Shown one piece after another: positions 8,650 to 17,893 of a stretch of DNA of 64,000 bases. The DNA comes from Paraglaciecola mesophila KMM 241 (lineage in GTDB: Bacteria > Pseudomonadota > Gammaproteobacteria > Enterobacterales > Alteromonadaceae), in the NCBI RefSeq assembly GCF_000315015.1, contig NZ_BAEP01000074.1:83532-147531 (forward strand), read 5' to 3'. The notes below the pieces were generated by a model that had not been told where the DNA came from, did no database searches, and saw only the letters and a program-made list of their open reading frames with translations. The translations under genes were made by a program, and so were the position numbers. Position 1 is the first letter of the stretch. Every line of letters starts with the position of its first letter.

Positions 8650-11430
8650 TTATTCTACTAATGGCGTATGTTTTTTAAACTCCGAGATATCGTTCACTGC
8701 AGTCGTGGATAGCTCATCGGCCGATATTGAATGTTTAGGGTCGCTGTACAGTATCAATTCGCCCATGTTTTTCCCGATAATGAGACCGTTCACAAAATTC
8801 ATCAGATCAGAAAACTGGATGCGTTCTAACTCATTCGCCGTATCTTTATTTTGAGAAAAACGATAGTCTTGATTGCCTAACGCAGACCACAAGCGTTGAC
8901 TCTTGATGCTTAGGTTTGCATCTTTTTGGCATAATTGCTTCATTACGCCTTGTTTTATGTCACGCCAGTTTTTCTGATACGGCAATAGATCTACCGTTAG
9001 TTTTTGCAAAAAATCGCGGATAACGGTAATGAGATATTGCGCTGAATACTTAGGTGACTGCACATAAAACGCCATACCTGGGTGTTGATTGAACGGTACA
9101 TAACCACTCCCCACTAGATATCCCAATTGCGCTTGTTGGCGAGCAAAGTTAAAAAATACGGGAGAGACTAATTGTTCTAGTAATATCGTCAACAATGTAT
9201 CTCGGCGTCCAGTATTAGGAGATTGGTAATAAATGACCACTGCGGCATCTGGATGTTCACAGGGAAGGGCGTGAAGCAATGAATCTTGCTTTGATAAATC
9301 AAACACACTCCTCGATAGCTTTTTATGCCCGTTATATGCTTCGTGTTGTTGATTTAATTCAGCTGAGAATTTTTGTACGTGTTTCCTATCCCAGTTTCCA
9401 AATATGAGAGTTTCCATATACCTATCATTTAGCAATTTGTCTTTTACGGCGTGGACATGTTCAAGTGTTGTGCTCTCCATTGCGGCCACCATACTCAGTG
9501 GGGTATGGGTATTTTGTTGCATAAAAGCCGAGAGTCTGGCGAATAATCGGTTGATGGGTTTGTTGAGTAAGTTGTTGTGCAGGCTCTGACACTGTTGATG
9601 TTTTACTTGCTCAAAGTGTTTTTCAAAATCCTCTAAAGAATGTAATTGTTCTATTAGCTCCTGATTAAAGGTCAATTGTTTGGCGCTAAAGCCGCTGGTA
9701 TGCAGAGAAAAACCGCATTGGTGTGAATACAAATGGTAATTAAGTCCCGCTACGTTTGCTTGATAATAAGTTTGCTGGAAATGGTTATTGAGTAACGCAA
9801 TCCACAGTTTTCTGGACACTGTCGCTTCAACCCCAGTGGTGGCCGCTTGGCAATCGAACGAGATATAGCAATCACCTCTTGGTAAGCCAAATTGGATATC
9901 TTGACCGAACCAGACATTGAAGTCCTCTGATGCAACTATGTTTTGGGGTACAGAATACATCTTATCAGCTTGAGTCAATGTATGCTCGCGGCTCAGAAAT
10001 TGATTTTTCTCAGGTAATGTTAAGAGCGAACTGCAACTCTCATTTTGCAATTTTTTTAGCAATTGAGGGGAAAGGGGAGAAACTGCATAAGGGGTATTGT
10101 ACCACTGGCTTATCTGGTTTGTTTGAGCATCAGGGGAGACGACTTTAACGCGCATATTTGACGGCGTAAAAAAGCCTAATATTTCGTCCACAATTGAAGG
10201 GTCTGCCTTGTCGAGTATATACTCTGAGGCAATAAGGTGTTCACAAGGGTAAAGAAATATTGCGCTGGATAAGCTAACAGCTTCATCAATCGGTTTTATG
10301 GCATCAGCAAATTGCCAGATTTGTTCCAGCAACGCTTTCTTTTCATCAAAGAAACACAGTTTACTGTGCTGCCTAATATTCTCTAAGTATTGGAATAGCG
10401 CTTCTAACATTGAGTCAATGTTGGCTAACCCCAATTCTGTCAGTTGTAGGTTGACATTGAAGTCGCGAAAGTTACTGCCTTCAATACCACCACCGACACT
10501 AATATTGGTGGCGAATCCCTTTTCTTTAAAAAATCCAAGTAAGCCATTTGGACCCTCATCAGCCAATAGCTCGCTGATAATACTTAACGGCTTAGTGCGA
10601 TAATAATGATGTACACAAGGCAGTGCGAACGTGACGATAAGCCTGCGAGCAGATTTGAGGGGGGTAATATCAATTCTAATACCCAACTGCTCGGGCAGGT
10701 AAAGCGCTGGTAATGGGGGGCGTTTAGACGGTTTTCTTTTTTCCAGTTGTCCAAAATACTGCTTGATGAGCGCCAAACTCGTTTGATGACTAAATGGGCT
10801 GATGATGCACAATGTGATATTTTGAGCGACGTATTTATCTTGATGCAGTGTTTTTAGACGCTGCTGCATTTCTTGTAAATTAAGTTCACCCAAGGTGGAA
10901 GCATTACCGACAGAAAATTGACTAAAAGGGTGGTCAGGGTTAGCCGTTTCCTTGTGCACCTCATATAGCCTGCGCAAATCGTCGTTTATTTTTAGTGAAA
11001 ATTCAGCATCAATCGCGCCGATCTCTTTTTCAATTGCCTCTTTTTCAAATAGAGGCGCTGTCAATAATTGACTGAAATGATCAAGTGCACAAGAGAAGTG
11101 TTCACCCGTTACCGAAAAGTAATAGTGACTATACTCTGAGCCGGTGGCAGCATTTACCGAGCCGCCATGTAAAGAAAGAAAAGTATCAAACGCATCTATC
11201 GCTTTGTATTTTTTATTGCCTTGAAACAGCATATGTTCCAACAAATGGCTTAAACCTAGGCAATCATCAGGATCGCTAAAATGACCATTGCCAACCGTGG
11301 CGGCTACATTACATGCTTCACTGGTTGGGTCTTCGACGAATATCACTCTCAAGCCGTTCTCAAACTGAGAAAAGTGATAGTGACGATTATCGAGGTGATG
11401 AGTAAGCAAAAGACTAGATCCTGTTTTCAT
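8650..11430 (-). CDS. Insulinase-family (M16) zinc metalloprotease, pitrilysin-like
   Basis: A large M16A-type peptidase of 926 residues from the chosen start, the length of pitrilysin. The inverted zinc motif HxxEH is seen as HLLEH at residues 62-66, with the likely third ligand in AIDAEF about 80 residues later. FENGLRVIFVEDP is the typical N-terminal strand. The rest contains the catalytically silent repeat halves of the clamshell. I see no signal peptide, so it is probably cytoplasmic, unlike periplasmic E. coli Ptr. The frame extends to an ATG at 11487 that adds 19 residues; I prefer 11430 because it gives the usual family N-terminus, but neither start has a clear ribosome site. It is divergent from sixA. 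Family call firm, substrate unknown. Confidence 0.88.
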   Translation of the reverse strand: MKTGSSLLLTHHLDNRHYHFSQFENGLRVIFVEDPTSEACNVAATVGNGHFSDPDDCLGLSHLLEHMLFQGNKKYKAIDAFDTFLSLHGGSVNAATGSEYSHYYFSVTGEHFSCALDHFSQLLTAPLFEKEAIEKEIGAIDAEFSLKINDDLRRLYEVHKETANPDHPFSQFSVGNASTLGELNLQEMQQRLKTLHQDKYVAQNITLCIISPFSHQTSLALIKQYFGQLEKRKPSKRPPLPALYLPEQLGIRIDITPLKSARRLIVTFALPCVHHYYRTKPLSIISELLADEGPNGLLGFFKEKGFATNISVGGGIEGSNFRDFNVNLQLTELGLANIDSMLEALFQYLENIRQHSKLCFFDEKKALLEQIWQFADAIKPIDEAVSLSSAIFLYPCEHLIASEYILDKADPSIVDEILGFFTPSNMRVKVVSPDAQTNQISQWYNTPYAVSPLSPQLLKKLQNESCSSLLTLPEKNQFLSREHTLTQADKMYSVPQNIVASEDFNVWFGQDIQFGLPRGDCYISFDCQAATTGVEATVSRKLWIALLNNHFQQTYYQANVAGLNYHLYSHQCGFSLHTSGFSAKQLTFNQELIEQLHSLEDFEKHFEQVKHQQCQSLHNNLLNKPINRLFARLSAFMQQNTHTPLSMVAAMESTTLEHVHAVKDKLLNDRYMETLIFGNWDRKHVQKFSAELNQQHEAYNGHKKLSRSVFDLSKQDSLLHALPCEHPDAAVVIYYQSPNTGRRDTLLTILLEQLVSPVFFNFARQQAQLGYLVGSGYVPFNQHPGMAFYVQSPKYSAQYLITVIRDFLQKLTVDLLPYQKNWRDIKQGVMKQLCQKDANLSIKSQRLWSALGNQDYRFSQNKDTANELERIQFSDLMNFVNGLIIGKNMGELILYSDPKHSISADELSTTAVNDISEFKKHTPLVE

Positions 11431-11539
11431 ATATTGCGCTGAAATAGCATAACGTAAAAAACACTCAACTCTCGGATTTTCAAACATTTATTTGCTATAT
11501 TAAGCGTAACAAAGTTTGTTAACCATTCAGCAGTAATTT

Positions 11540-12013
11540 ATGCATATTATTATCATGCGTCATGGCGAAGCCGAGGCTGCTCAATATGACGACAGTTCCC
11601 GTGAATTAACAAGCTTTGGCCGAGAGCAGGCCAGGGCTGCAGGACAATGGTTATTGGAACGCTGTGAACCCTCAGGGATCGAAATGAGCCTTGTTAGCCC
11701 CTTTATCCGGGCACGACAAACCTTAGAGGCGGTCGGTGAAGAGTTAACAGTCCATAGCCAAACCGTATCAAATGATATCACGCCTGACGGGAACATTTGG
11801 CTAACTCATGATTACATTGATTACTTACTCGAAGAGAATAGGGTGAAACATTCACTATTGATTGTGAGCCATATGCCGTTTGTGAGTTATTTTTTAGACG
11901 AAGTGACAGGGCAACAACATTCGTTATTTTTTGACACTTCGAGTATAGTTATGGTTGATTATCAACCAACCACACACTCAGGGACGGTGTTGGATATTTA
12001 TCACCCATCTTGA
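11540..12013 (+). CDS. sixA: Phosphohistidine phosphatase SixA
   Basis: Small histidine phosphatase of the phosphoglycerate mutase fold, 157 residues (E. coli SixA 161). The catalytic RHG is at residues 7-9 (MHIIIMRHGE). The downstream SPFIRARQT block and the second-His motif in VSHMPFV are present. The family removes phosphate from His residues of phosphorelay proteins such as ArcB, and was later linked to the nitrogen phosphotransferase protein NPr. It is divergent from the M16 protease and followed 69 bases later by a small gene on the same strand. Confidence 0.9.
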   Translation: MHIIIMRHGEAEAAQYDDSSRELTSFGREQARAAGQWLLERCEPSGIEMSLVSPFIRARQTLEAVGEELTVHSQTVSNDITPDGNIWLTHDYIDYLLEENRVKHSLLIVSHMPFVSYFLDEVTGQQHSLFFDTSSIVMVDYQPTTHSGTVLDIYHPS

Positions 12014-12082
12014 AGTTAAGGGATAAACTTTCACTATAGATTTGAGTATGAGAACCGATAACTCGTTAGAGGGGTTACATTC

Positions 12083-12274
12083 ATGCCAGGCAAAAATTTA
12101 CCTGCCTACTTAAAGCAGGTACTTGAACATCATGTATCAAATGCACAACTGACTCATGACACTGAGCTTCAGGGCATTTATGAGCGCCTGACAAACCTGA
12201 ATACCAAAGTAGAATTAGCAAAAGAAAAAATCCGCCAAAACAGACTGGCAAAAGATCCCCTTACCAAAATTTAA
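12083..12274 (+). CDS. Small helical protein, unknown
   Basis: A 63-residue frame starting at ATG 12083 with a good ribosome site (AGAGGGG about 8 bases upstream). The protein is charged and looks mostly alpha-helical (LKQVLEHHV..., ERLTNLNTKVELAKEKIRQNRLAK), with no Cys, signal peptide or membrane segment. It may be co-transcribed with sixA (69-base gap) and converges on yfjD with a gap of only about 30 bases. I do not recognise the family. The ribosome site and fit into the gap support a real gene. Confidence 0.65.
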   Translation: MPGKNLPAYLKQVLEHHVSNAQLTHDTELQGIYERLTNLNTKVELAKEKIRQNRLAKDPLTKI

Positions 12275-12304
12275 CGTTTTTTAATGGCGTTGGTATAATC
12301 CCGC

Positions 12305-13594
12305 TCAATCAGATTTATTATTATCTTGTGCTAAGTAAAATTGCGGCATTATCCGTACGGTTTTAACAACGTTATCTTTCATTTCGATAATTTCAAGAGG
12401 ATAGCCAGCTAATCGTAAACTGATATTGGCTTCTGGAATGTCTTCCAAATACTCTAAAATAATCCCATTAAGGGTTTTCGGTCCTTCAGTGGGAAAGTGC
12501 CAATCCATCTCTTTGTTTAATTCTCGAACGTTGGCGCTGCCGTCTACCAAAACACTTCCATCCTGCTGGGTGTCTGCTTCTTTGCTATGATCTGGCACCA
12601 TACTTGTGGTGAAGTCTCCAATAATTTCTTCAAGAATATCTTCTAAAGTAACTAAACCCTGAATATCACCGTATTCGTCCACGACTAAGCCGATGCGTTC
12701 CTTAACGGCTTGAAATTTGTACATTAACGTGTGTAATGGCGTCGATTCAGGAGTGAAGTAGATTTCCCGTACGGCGCGCAAAAGGCTGGATTTAGTAAAC
12801 TCGTCTTTGGACAGCAATCGCAAGGCATCACGCACATGAACAAAACCAACGGCGTCATCAATGCTATCGCGATACAACAAAACACGAGTATGCTGTGAAT
12901 TTATTAACTGTTTTTGGATGTCTTTCCATTCATGATTGATATCAATGGCCACAATTTCACTGCGTGGGACCATAATATCTTCAGCGGTCACTTTTTCTAA
13001 ATCTAAAATACCCACCAACATATCTTGGTGTTTTTTGGGGATCATGGCGCCCGCTTCGTGCACTACGGTGCGCAGTTCTTCTCTACTTAAACTACCGCTG
13101 CCACTGTCATCAGTGCTGATACGCAGTAGCTTTAAAATAAAATTAGTTATTCCGTTTACCAAAAACACCAATGGGTAAAGTATTTTAAGCATTGGAAGAA
13201 GGAAAAAAGAGGCTGGAAACGAGACTTTTTCTGGATAAAGTGCTGCAACTGTTTTAGGGGTAACTTCAGAAAAGATTAGAATAACGAGGGTGAGCACCAC
13301 TGTCGCCATCGCAATACCGACATCGCCGTACAAGCGCAACCCTAAGACGGTTGCAACCGCAGATGCCGCAATATTGACGAGATTATTGCCAATAAGGATT
13401 AAACCGATCAAGCGATCAGGTCGTTCAAGGAGCTTTTGAACTCTCAGAGCACCTTTATTGCCTTCGTTACCCAAGTGTTTTAGTCGATATCGATTGATCG
13501 ACATCATACTGGTTTCAGAGCTAGAAAAATAAGCGGAAAGTAATACTAAAATACCAAGTAGAATAAATAGACTACCTGTTGATATATCGTCCAA
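12305..13594 (-). CDS. yfjD: CNNM/CorC-family transporter-like protein YfjD
   Basis: A 429-residue inner-membrane protein: an N-terminal DUF21/CNNM domain with about four membrane segments (SLFILLGILVLLSAYFSSSET at the start), then a CBS pair (about 205-330, with VVDEYGDIQGLVTLEDILEEIIGD) and a C-terminal CorC/HlyC domain. Family members are linked to magnesium or cobalt efflux and resistance. The start appears to be TTG; its N-terminus aligns with E. coli YfjD in length and style. Its neighbour ypjD and the divergent ffh reproduce the E. coli yfjD-ypjD-ffh neighbourhood. The ORF ends about 30 bases from a convergent small gene. Confidence 0.88.
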   Translation of the reverse strand: MDDISTGSLFILLGILVLLSAYFSSSETSMMSINRYRLKHLGNEGNKGALRVQKLLERPDRLIGLILIGNNLVNIAASAVATVLGLRLYGDVGIAMATVVLTLVILIFSEVTPKTVAALYPEKVSFPASFFLLPMLKILYPLVFLVNGITNFILKLLRISTDDSGSGSLSREELRTVVHEAGAMIPKKHQDMLVGILDLEKVTAEDIMVPRSEIVAIDINHEWKDIQKQLINSQHTRVLLYRDSIDDAVGFVHVRDALRLLSKDEFTKSSLLRAVREIYFTPESTPLHTLMYKFQAVKERIGLVVDEYGDIQGLVTLEDILEEIIGDFTTSMVPDHSKEADTQQDGSVLVDGSANVRELNKEMDWHFPTEGPKTLNGIILEYLEDIPEANISLRLAGYPLEIIEMKDNVVKTVRIMPQFYLAQDNNKSD

Positions 13595-13697
13595 CTAAGG
13601 GATCCCTAAAGGTTGTTAAAGCGAAACTTTAAGGGCAAATTCCCCACGTTTCAAGCAAGTTGGCTTATTTTACTATAGAAATTGGCTAAAAACAGGA

Positions 13698-14486
13698 TCA
13701 GCTTAGAATTATTTCTTTGACAAAGCGACTACCAAAATATGCCAGACTCAAAAGTACTGAGCCCAATATAGTGGCAAAAATAATGGGTTTACCACGCCAT
13801 CCAAATTTGAAGTGTCCAAATAGCTCAACAGAAAATACTAACCAAGCCAATATCGATAAGATGGTCTTGTGAGCCTGCCCTTGGCCGAACATGTTCTCTA
13901 AGAATACAAACCCACTTATTAATGACAGTGTCAGAAGTATGGTACCGACGGTAAGCAATTTGAAGAGTATACCTTCAACCATCATTAGTGGTGGTAGGGA
14001 GGAGTGCAGGAGCGAGGCCTTTTTCTCTTTAAGGCGCATGTTGATGTATGCCAACTGCAGCGCGTAGAGCAAGGCAATACCAAGGCAAGCATAAGCAAAT
14101 AGCGCTAACCCTATGTGGATCATTAATTCAGGTCGCACGCCAATCTGCATAATGTGCGCATCGGGAATAAATAGGTCCAACAGAATAATGACACCAGTAA
14201 ATGAATACACCACGGGCAATAGAATGGTATTTGGCATGGTAAAGGCGGCTATTAACATGGTTACACTAATCAACCACGCGACAAGTGAAGCAACATTAAG
14301 CATGCTTAAGTTTTCGCCAAGGCTAACAAAAATATCATTATTTAATAGCCAAGCATGCATGGCTATCGCTGCGACAGCTAACACATAAGACAGTTTTAGG
14401 TTGGGGCCTTTATGGTCAAAAAACTTCAATAATATTACGCCAGCAGCGCCAGCATATAGGCAAAAACAAATTAAGCCTAACAACAT
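13698..14486 (-). CDS. ypjD: Inner-membrane protein YpjD (CcsA/HemX-like)
   Basis: A 262-residue polytopic membrane protein with about eight hydrophobic segments, belonging to the cytochrome c assembly (CcsA/ResC/HemX) superfamily. E. coli YpjD is 263 residues. The precise function is uncertain; in E. coli genetics ypjD has been tied to magnesium transport together with yfjD. It lies upstream of yfjD on the same strand with a gap of about 100 bases and is divergent from ffh, which supports the assignment. No haem-binding WWD motif is evident, so a direct role in cytochrome c maturation is unlikely. Confidence 0.85.
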   Translation of the reverse strand: MLLGLICFCLYAGAAGVILLKFFDHKGPNLKLSYVLAVAAIAMHAWLLNNDIFVSLGENLSMLNVASLVAWLISVTMLIAAFTMPNTILLPVVYSFTGVIILLDLFIPDAHIMQIGVRPELMIHIGLALFAYACLGIALLYALQLAYINMRLKEKKASLLHSSLPPLMMVEGILFKLLTVGTILLTLSLISGFVFLENMFGQGQAHKTILSILAWLVFSVELFGHFKFGWRGKPIIFATILGSVLLSLAYFGSRFVKEIILS

Positions 14487-14719
14487 GATCTAACCTCGAT
14501 TTCCATATTAATGTTGAGCGAATTCACGAACGAAGCCTGAAGGGCAAAAACGCGAACGATAAACGCTCTGAGACGACGGAGTATAACCATTATGCCCTTT
14601 CATACCTAGTGTTTAGCAATAATTCTCATTAACTTTATTTGTTGTACTGCTTTGGTTCTTATCTGTGTGAAATTTAGGTATCATAAGCACATCTAGAATT
14701 TAACTTGTACCCATTTGCT

Positions 14720-16096
14720 ATGTTTGAAAATTTAACAGAACGCTTAGGCAAAACTCTCAAAGATATCAGCGGCCGTGGCCGATTAACTGATGAAAACATC
14801 AAAGACACTCTGCGCGAAGTCCGCATGGCGCTTCTAGAGGCCGATGTCGCCTTGCCTGTGGTAAAAAGCTTCATTGAGCAGGTGAAAGAGCGTGCTGTAG
14901 GCACCGAAGTTTCAAAAAGCTTAAATCCCGGCCAAGTATTTATCAAAATAGTGCAAGCAGAGTTGGAATCTGTCATGGGGCAGGCCAATGAAGGCTTAGA
15001 CCTTGCCTCGCAGCCCCCAGCAGTCGTATTGATGGCCGGTTTACAAGGTGCGGGTAAAACCACCAGTGTGGGTAAACTAGCGCGCTATTTAACCGACCGC
15101 GAAAAGAAAAAAGTGCTTGTGGTCAGTGCTGATGTGTATCGTCCTGCGGCCATCAAGCAGCTTGAAACTCTGGCTGCTGAAGTCGGTGTAGAGTGTTTCC
15201 TGTCGACGATAGAACAAAAGCCGATTGATATTGTTAATGCAGCGGTTGATCACGCAAAGAAAAAATTCTTTGATGTGTTATTGGTCGACACGGCAGGGCG
15301 CTTACACATAGACGCAGAAATGATGGGGGAGATTAAAGACCTCCATCAAGCGATTAAACCGATAGAGACATTGTTCGTGGTAGACGCCATGACTGGGCAA
15401 GATGCCGCGAACACGGCCAAAGCGTTTAATGAAGCATTACCTTTAACCGGTGTTATCTTGACCAAGACAGACGGTGATGCCCGTGGTGGTGCTGCATTAT
15501 CTGTTCGTCATATTACTGGCAAGCCGATTAAATTCTTGGGTATGGGCGAAAAAATTGACGCCCTTGAACCTTTCCACCCTGAGCGTGTTGCTTCGCGTAT
15601 TTTGGGTATGGGTGATGTACTGAGCCTAATTGAGGAAGTTGAGCGTAAAGTAGATAAAGACAAAGCTCAACGCCTTGCCAAGAAAGTACAGAAAGGCAAA
15701 GGTTTTGACTTACAAGATTTCAAAGAACAGTTAGAACAAATGCGTAATATGGGTGGCATGATGTCCATGATGGACAAGCTGCCCGGTATGGGCAACATGA
15801 CCGCTCAGGTGAAAGACAAGGCCAACGACAAGTCATTTAATCAAATGGAAGCAATCATTAATTCAATGACACCACTTGAGCGTGCTAAGCCCGATATCAT
15901 TAAAGGTTCACGCAAGCGTCGAATTGCTGTGGGGTCTGGTACCCAAATTCAAGACGTAAATCGCATGTTGAAGCAGTTTACCCAAATGCAGAAGATGATG
16001 AAGAAAATGTCAGGCGGTGGCATGAAGAAAATGATGCGCAACATGAAAGGTATGATGCCCCCTGGTGGTCCGGGTGGAATGTTCCCGCCACGTTAA
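14720..16096 (+). CDS. ffh: Signal recognition particle protein Ffh
   Basis: SRP54-type GTPase that binds 4.5S RNA and signal sequences and delivers nascent membrane proteins to FtsY. The 458 residues fit (E. coli 453). It has an N domain (FENLTERLGKTLKDISGRG), a P-loop GLQGAGKTT at 107-115, DTAGR, TKTDGDARGG, and a Met-rich M domain from about residue 300 with the RNA-binding SGSR-like segment (KGSRKRRIAVGSGT). I chose ATG 14720 because it gives the universal MF-NLT-RL start; a TTG 15 bases upstream is in frame but adds residues not found in the family. A terminator follows. Confidence 0.97.
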   Translation: MFENLTERLGKTLKDISGRGRLTDENIKDTLREVRMALLEADVALPVVKSFIEQVKERAVGTEVSKSLNPGQVFIKIVQAELESVMGQANEGLDLASQPPAVVLMAGLQGAGKTTSVGKLARYLTDREKKKVLVVSADVYRPAAIKQLETLAAEVGVECFLSTIEQKPIDIVNAAVDHAKKKFFDVLLVDTAGRLHIDAEMMGEIKDLHQAIKPIETLFVVDAMTGQDAANTAKAFNEALPLTGVILTKTDGDARGGAALSVRHITGKPIKFLGMGEKIDALEPFHPERVASRILGMGDVLSLIEEVERKVDKDKAQRLAKKVQKGKGFDLQDFKEQLEQMRNMGGMMSMMDKLPGMGNMTAQVKDKANDKSFNQMEAIINSMTPLERAKPDIIKGSRKRRIAVGSGTQIQDVNRMLKQFTQMQKMMKKMSGGGMKKMMRNMKGMMPPGGPGGMFPPR

Positions 16097-16136
16097 CTTG
16101 CGATTTTAGCGTTTTCATTTTAGTTAGCTGATACTG

Positions 16137-16165
16137 ATAGCCCATGTTGTTGGGCTATTTTTTTG
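16137..16165 (+). terminator. Rho-independent terminator of ffh
   Basis: Stem ATAGCCCA / TGGGCTAT with a 6-base loop, followed by seven T, about 40 bases after the ffh stop. Confidence 0.85.
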
Positions 16166-16222
16166 TCATTTTATAGCGGGTTGAAATGAGCATGTATCTT
16201 TAGGGTGGACAGGAGATGAACG

Positions 16223-16492
16223 ATGAAATGTGCCGAACAAGACTATGTTGAGCTAGCTTGCTTATTTAACATGCCGGTATTGATACGTTTGCAAGATGGT
16301 AGTGAGATTAAAGGGACGGCAAAAAACACGAACTACAATAAGCAAAAACAAGAATGTATTGTGCTTCATTCAGCGGAAGGGGAATGCAGTATAGCGCTTA
16401 ATTTAATTGTTTTGATGCAAGCCCAATATGCAAACCCACATTTCAGCGAGATCAAGTTTTCAGAGTCACTGGCCGCTAAAGATAACGCCTAG
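16223..16492 (+). CDS. rof: Rof-like Rho-binding antiterminator
   Basis: An 89-residue protein with the Rof/YaeO pattern: DYVELACLF near the N-terminus (Rof has DNLELACQH), then an Sm-like beta-barrel segment with LIRLQDGSEIKG. Rof binds the primary RNA site of Rho and inhibits termination. The start ATG 16223 follows CAGGAG. It sits alone between ffh and the CofD-like gene, separated from ffh by a terminator. The C-terminal tail beyond about residue 75 is longer than in E. coli Rof. The assignment is by pattern recognition at low identity, so it is good but not certain. Confidence 0.72.
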   Translation: MKCAEQDYVELACLFNMPVLIRLQDGSEIKGTAKNTNYNKQKQECIVLHSAEGECSIALNLIVLMQAQYANPHFSEIKFSESLAAKDNA

Positions 16493-16644
16493 TAAAACGC
16501 TGGTCGCATTCTGAAGGGGGCACTTATAAATGCTGATTGGTATCACACAAGGTACTTTATCTTCGTCCTTGGCTTTTTTGTACGAAGGTGTAATCTATTA
16601 TGCATAATAATAAAGTCACACTCAGGGTTAACCTCATCATATGA

Positions 16645-17862
16645 ATGCCTCTATTTATGCGCGTTAAGCCAACTCAGCACACAAAGTTAACGTCTGTTTT
16701 GTCTCCTTTGGACGCTCAGCGTAGTGCTGCGCATCAAGGGAAGAGCCTTTTATTTTTCAGTGGCGGTAGCGCATTGCGAAGTTTCTGTCAGCCACTGATG
16801 GAAGCAACGCATAATTCGGTGCACCTTGTGACACCGTTCGATTCAGGTGGCAGCTCAGCGACCATTCGTCGGCATTTTGGATTACCAGGCGTTGGGGATA
16901 TTCGAAATCGTTTGCTGGCCCTAAGTCACAATATGACGCAGGAACAAGACGTTGTTGCTCGCTTATTGGGTTATCGATTGTCCTCTACTGCAGCCCAGCA
17001 CGTTCTTCGCGAACATCTTACGTCGATGGCAGAAGGCCAAGATCCATTTGTGCGTTCGCTAGAAATAGAAAAGCGCCAGATGTTCTGTCATAAAATGGCC
17101 AGGGTTTTGCAATGTTTGCCTGAGGATTTTGATTTAAACGGTGCCAGTATCGGTAATTTGTTATTTGTTGATACCCTGTGCGCAGGTGAAGATAGGCTGC
17201 AATGTAGCATCGATTTCTTTCATCAAATGTTGGATATTCGTGGTGTAGTCAGACCAATAGTCGAGTGTAATTTACAAATAGCTGCAGAATTACAGGATGG
17301 CAGTACAGTGATTGGTCAGCATTCATTAACGGCCAAAGAAACCCCTACATTGCATAGCGCTATTACCAAACTTTATTTGTGCGAGAGCGAGGAAAACCCC
17401 GAGGCTGTCGATTGTTCTTTGTTAAGTAAAAATCGCGCATATATTGAACAAGCCGATATTATTTGTTATCCGCCTGGCAGCTTCTTTACCAGTATTGTGG
17501 CTAATTTATTGCCTGTCGGAGTAGGAGACGCAGTCAGCAGAAACCCAAACCCAAAGGTCTATATTCCCAATCTAGGTAACGATCCTGAACAGCTAGGCAT
17601 GAGCTTAGAAGATTGTGTTCTGACTCTCATTAGCTATTTACGTAAACATACTGAACAACCTCATCCACCAGCCAAATATATCAGTACCATTTTGCTCGAT
17701 GTGAATGAAAAATATTACGCTGGCGGCATTCCATTTGAGCGATTACGCGAACTGGGAATTAAAGTTGTACAGCGTGATTTAGTGACGATGCGCAGTGCAC
17801 CTTATTACAACGATGAATTGCTATTGAAAAGTGTGTTAGACATTTGCCAAGATCACTCTTAA
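16645..17862 (+). CDS. CofD-like protein, GAK-system type, no GAK partners nearby
   Basis: A 405-residue protein of the CofD/YvcK (2-phospho-L-lactate transferase) fold. Visible are the glycine-rich LLFFSGGSALRSF at the N-terminus, VTPFDSGGSSATIRRHFGLPGVGDIRNRL (two adjacent motifs typical of CofD relatives) and a second half containing ICYPPGSFFTSI. The length and motifs resemble the CofD-related proteins assigned to the GAK system, where they accompany an ATP-grasp enzyme and small partner proteins. None of those partners is encoded here: the neighbours are rof and a LysR gene. True CofD makes coenzyme F420; nothing else in this window supports F420. Biochemical function is unknown. Confidence 0.75.
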   Translation: MPLFMRVKPTQHTKLTSVLSPLDAQRSAAHQGKSLLFFSGGSALRSFCQPLMEATHNSVHLVTPFDSGGSSATIRRHFGLPGVGDIRNRLLALSHNMTQEQDVVARLLGYRLSSTAAQHVLREHLTSMAEGQDPFVRSLEIEKRQMFCHKMARVLQCLPEDFDLNGASIGNLLFVDTLCAGEDRLQCSIDFFHQMLDIRGVVRPIVECNLQIAAELQDGSTVIGQHSLTAKETPTLHSAITKLYLCESEENPEAVDCSLLSKNRAYIEQADIICYPPGSFFTSIVANLLPVGVGDAVSRNPNPKVYIPNLGNDPEQLGMSLEDCVLTLISYLRKHTEQPHPPAKYISTILLDVNEKYYAGGIPFERLRELGIKVVQRDLVTMRSAPYYNDELLLKSVLDICQDHS

Positions 17863-17893
17863 GTAACACCAACTCCATTAAATAATTAGCCAC

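Noticed and set aside
14674..15063. Minus-strand frame of 129 codons opposite ffh
   Set aside because: It lies antisense to the well-supported ffh 5' part; sequence is a shadow with no family features.
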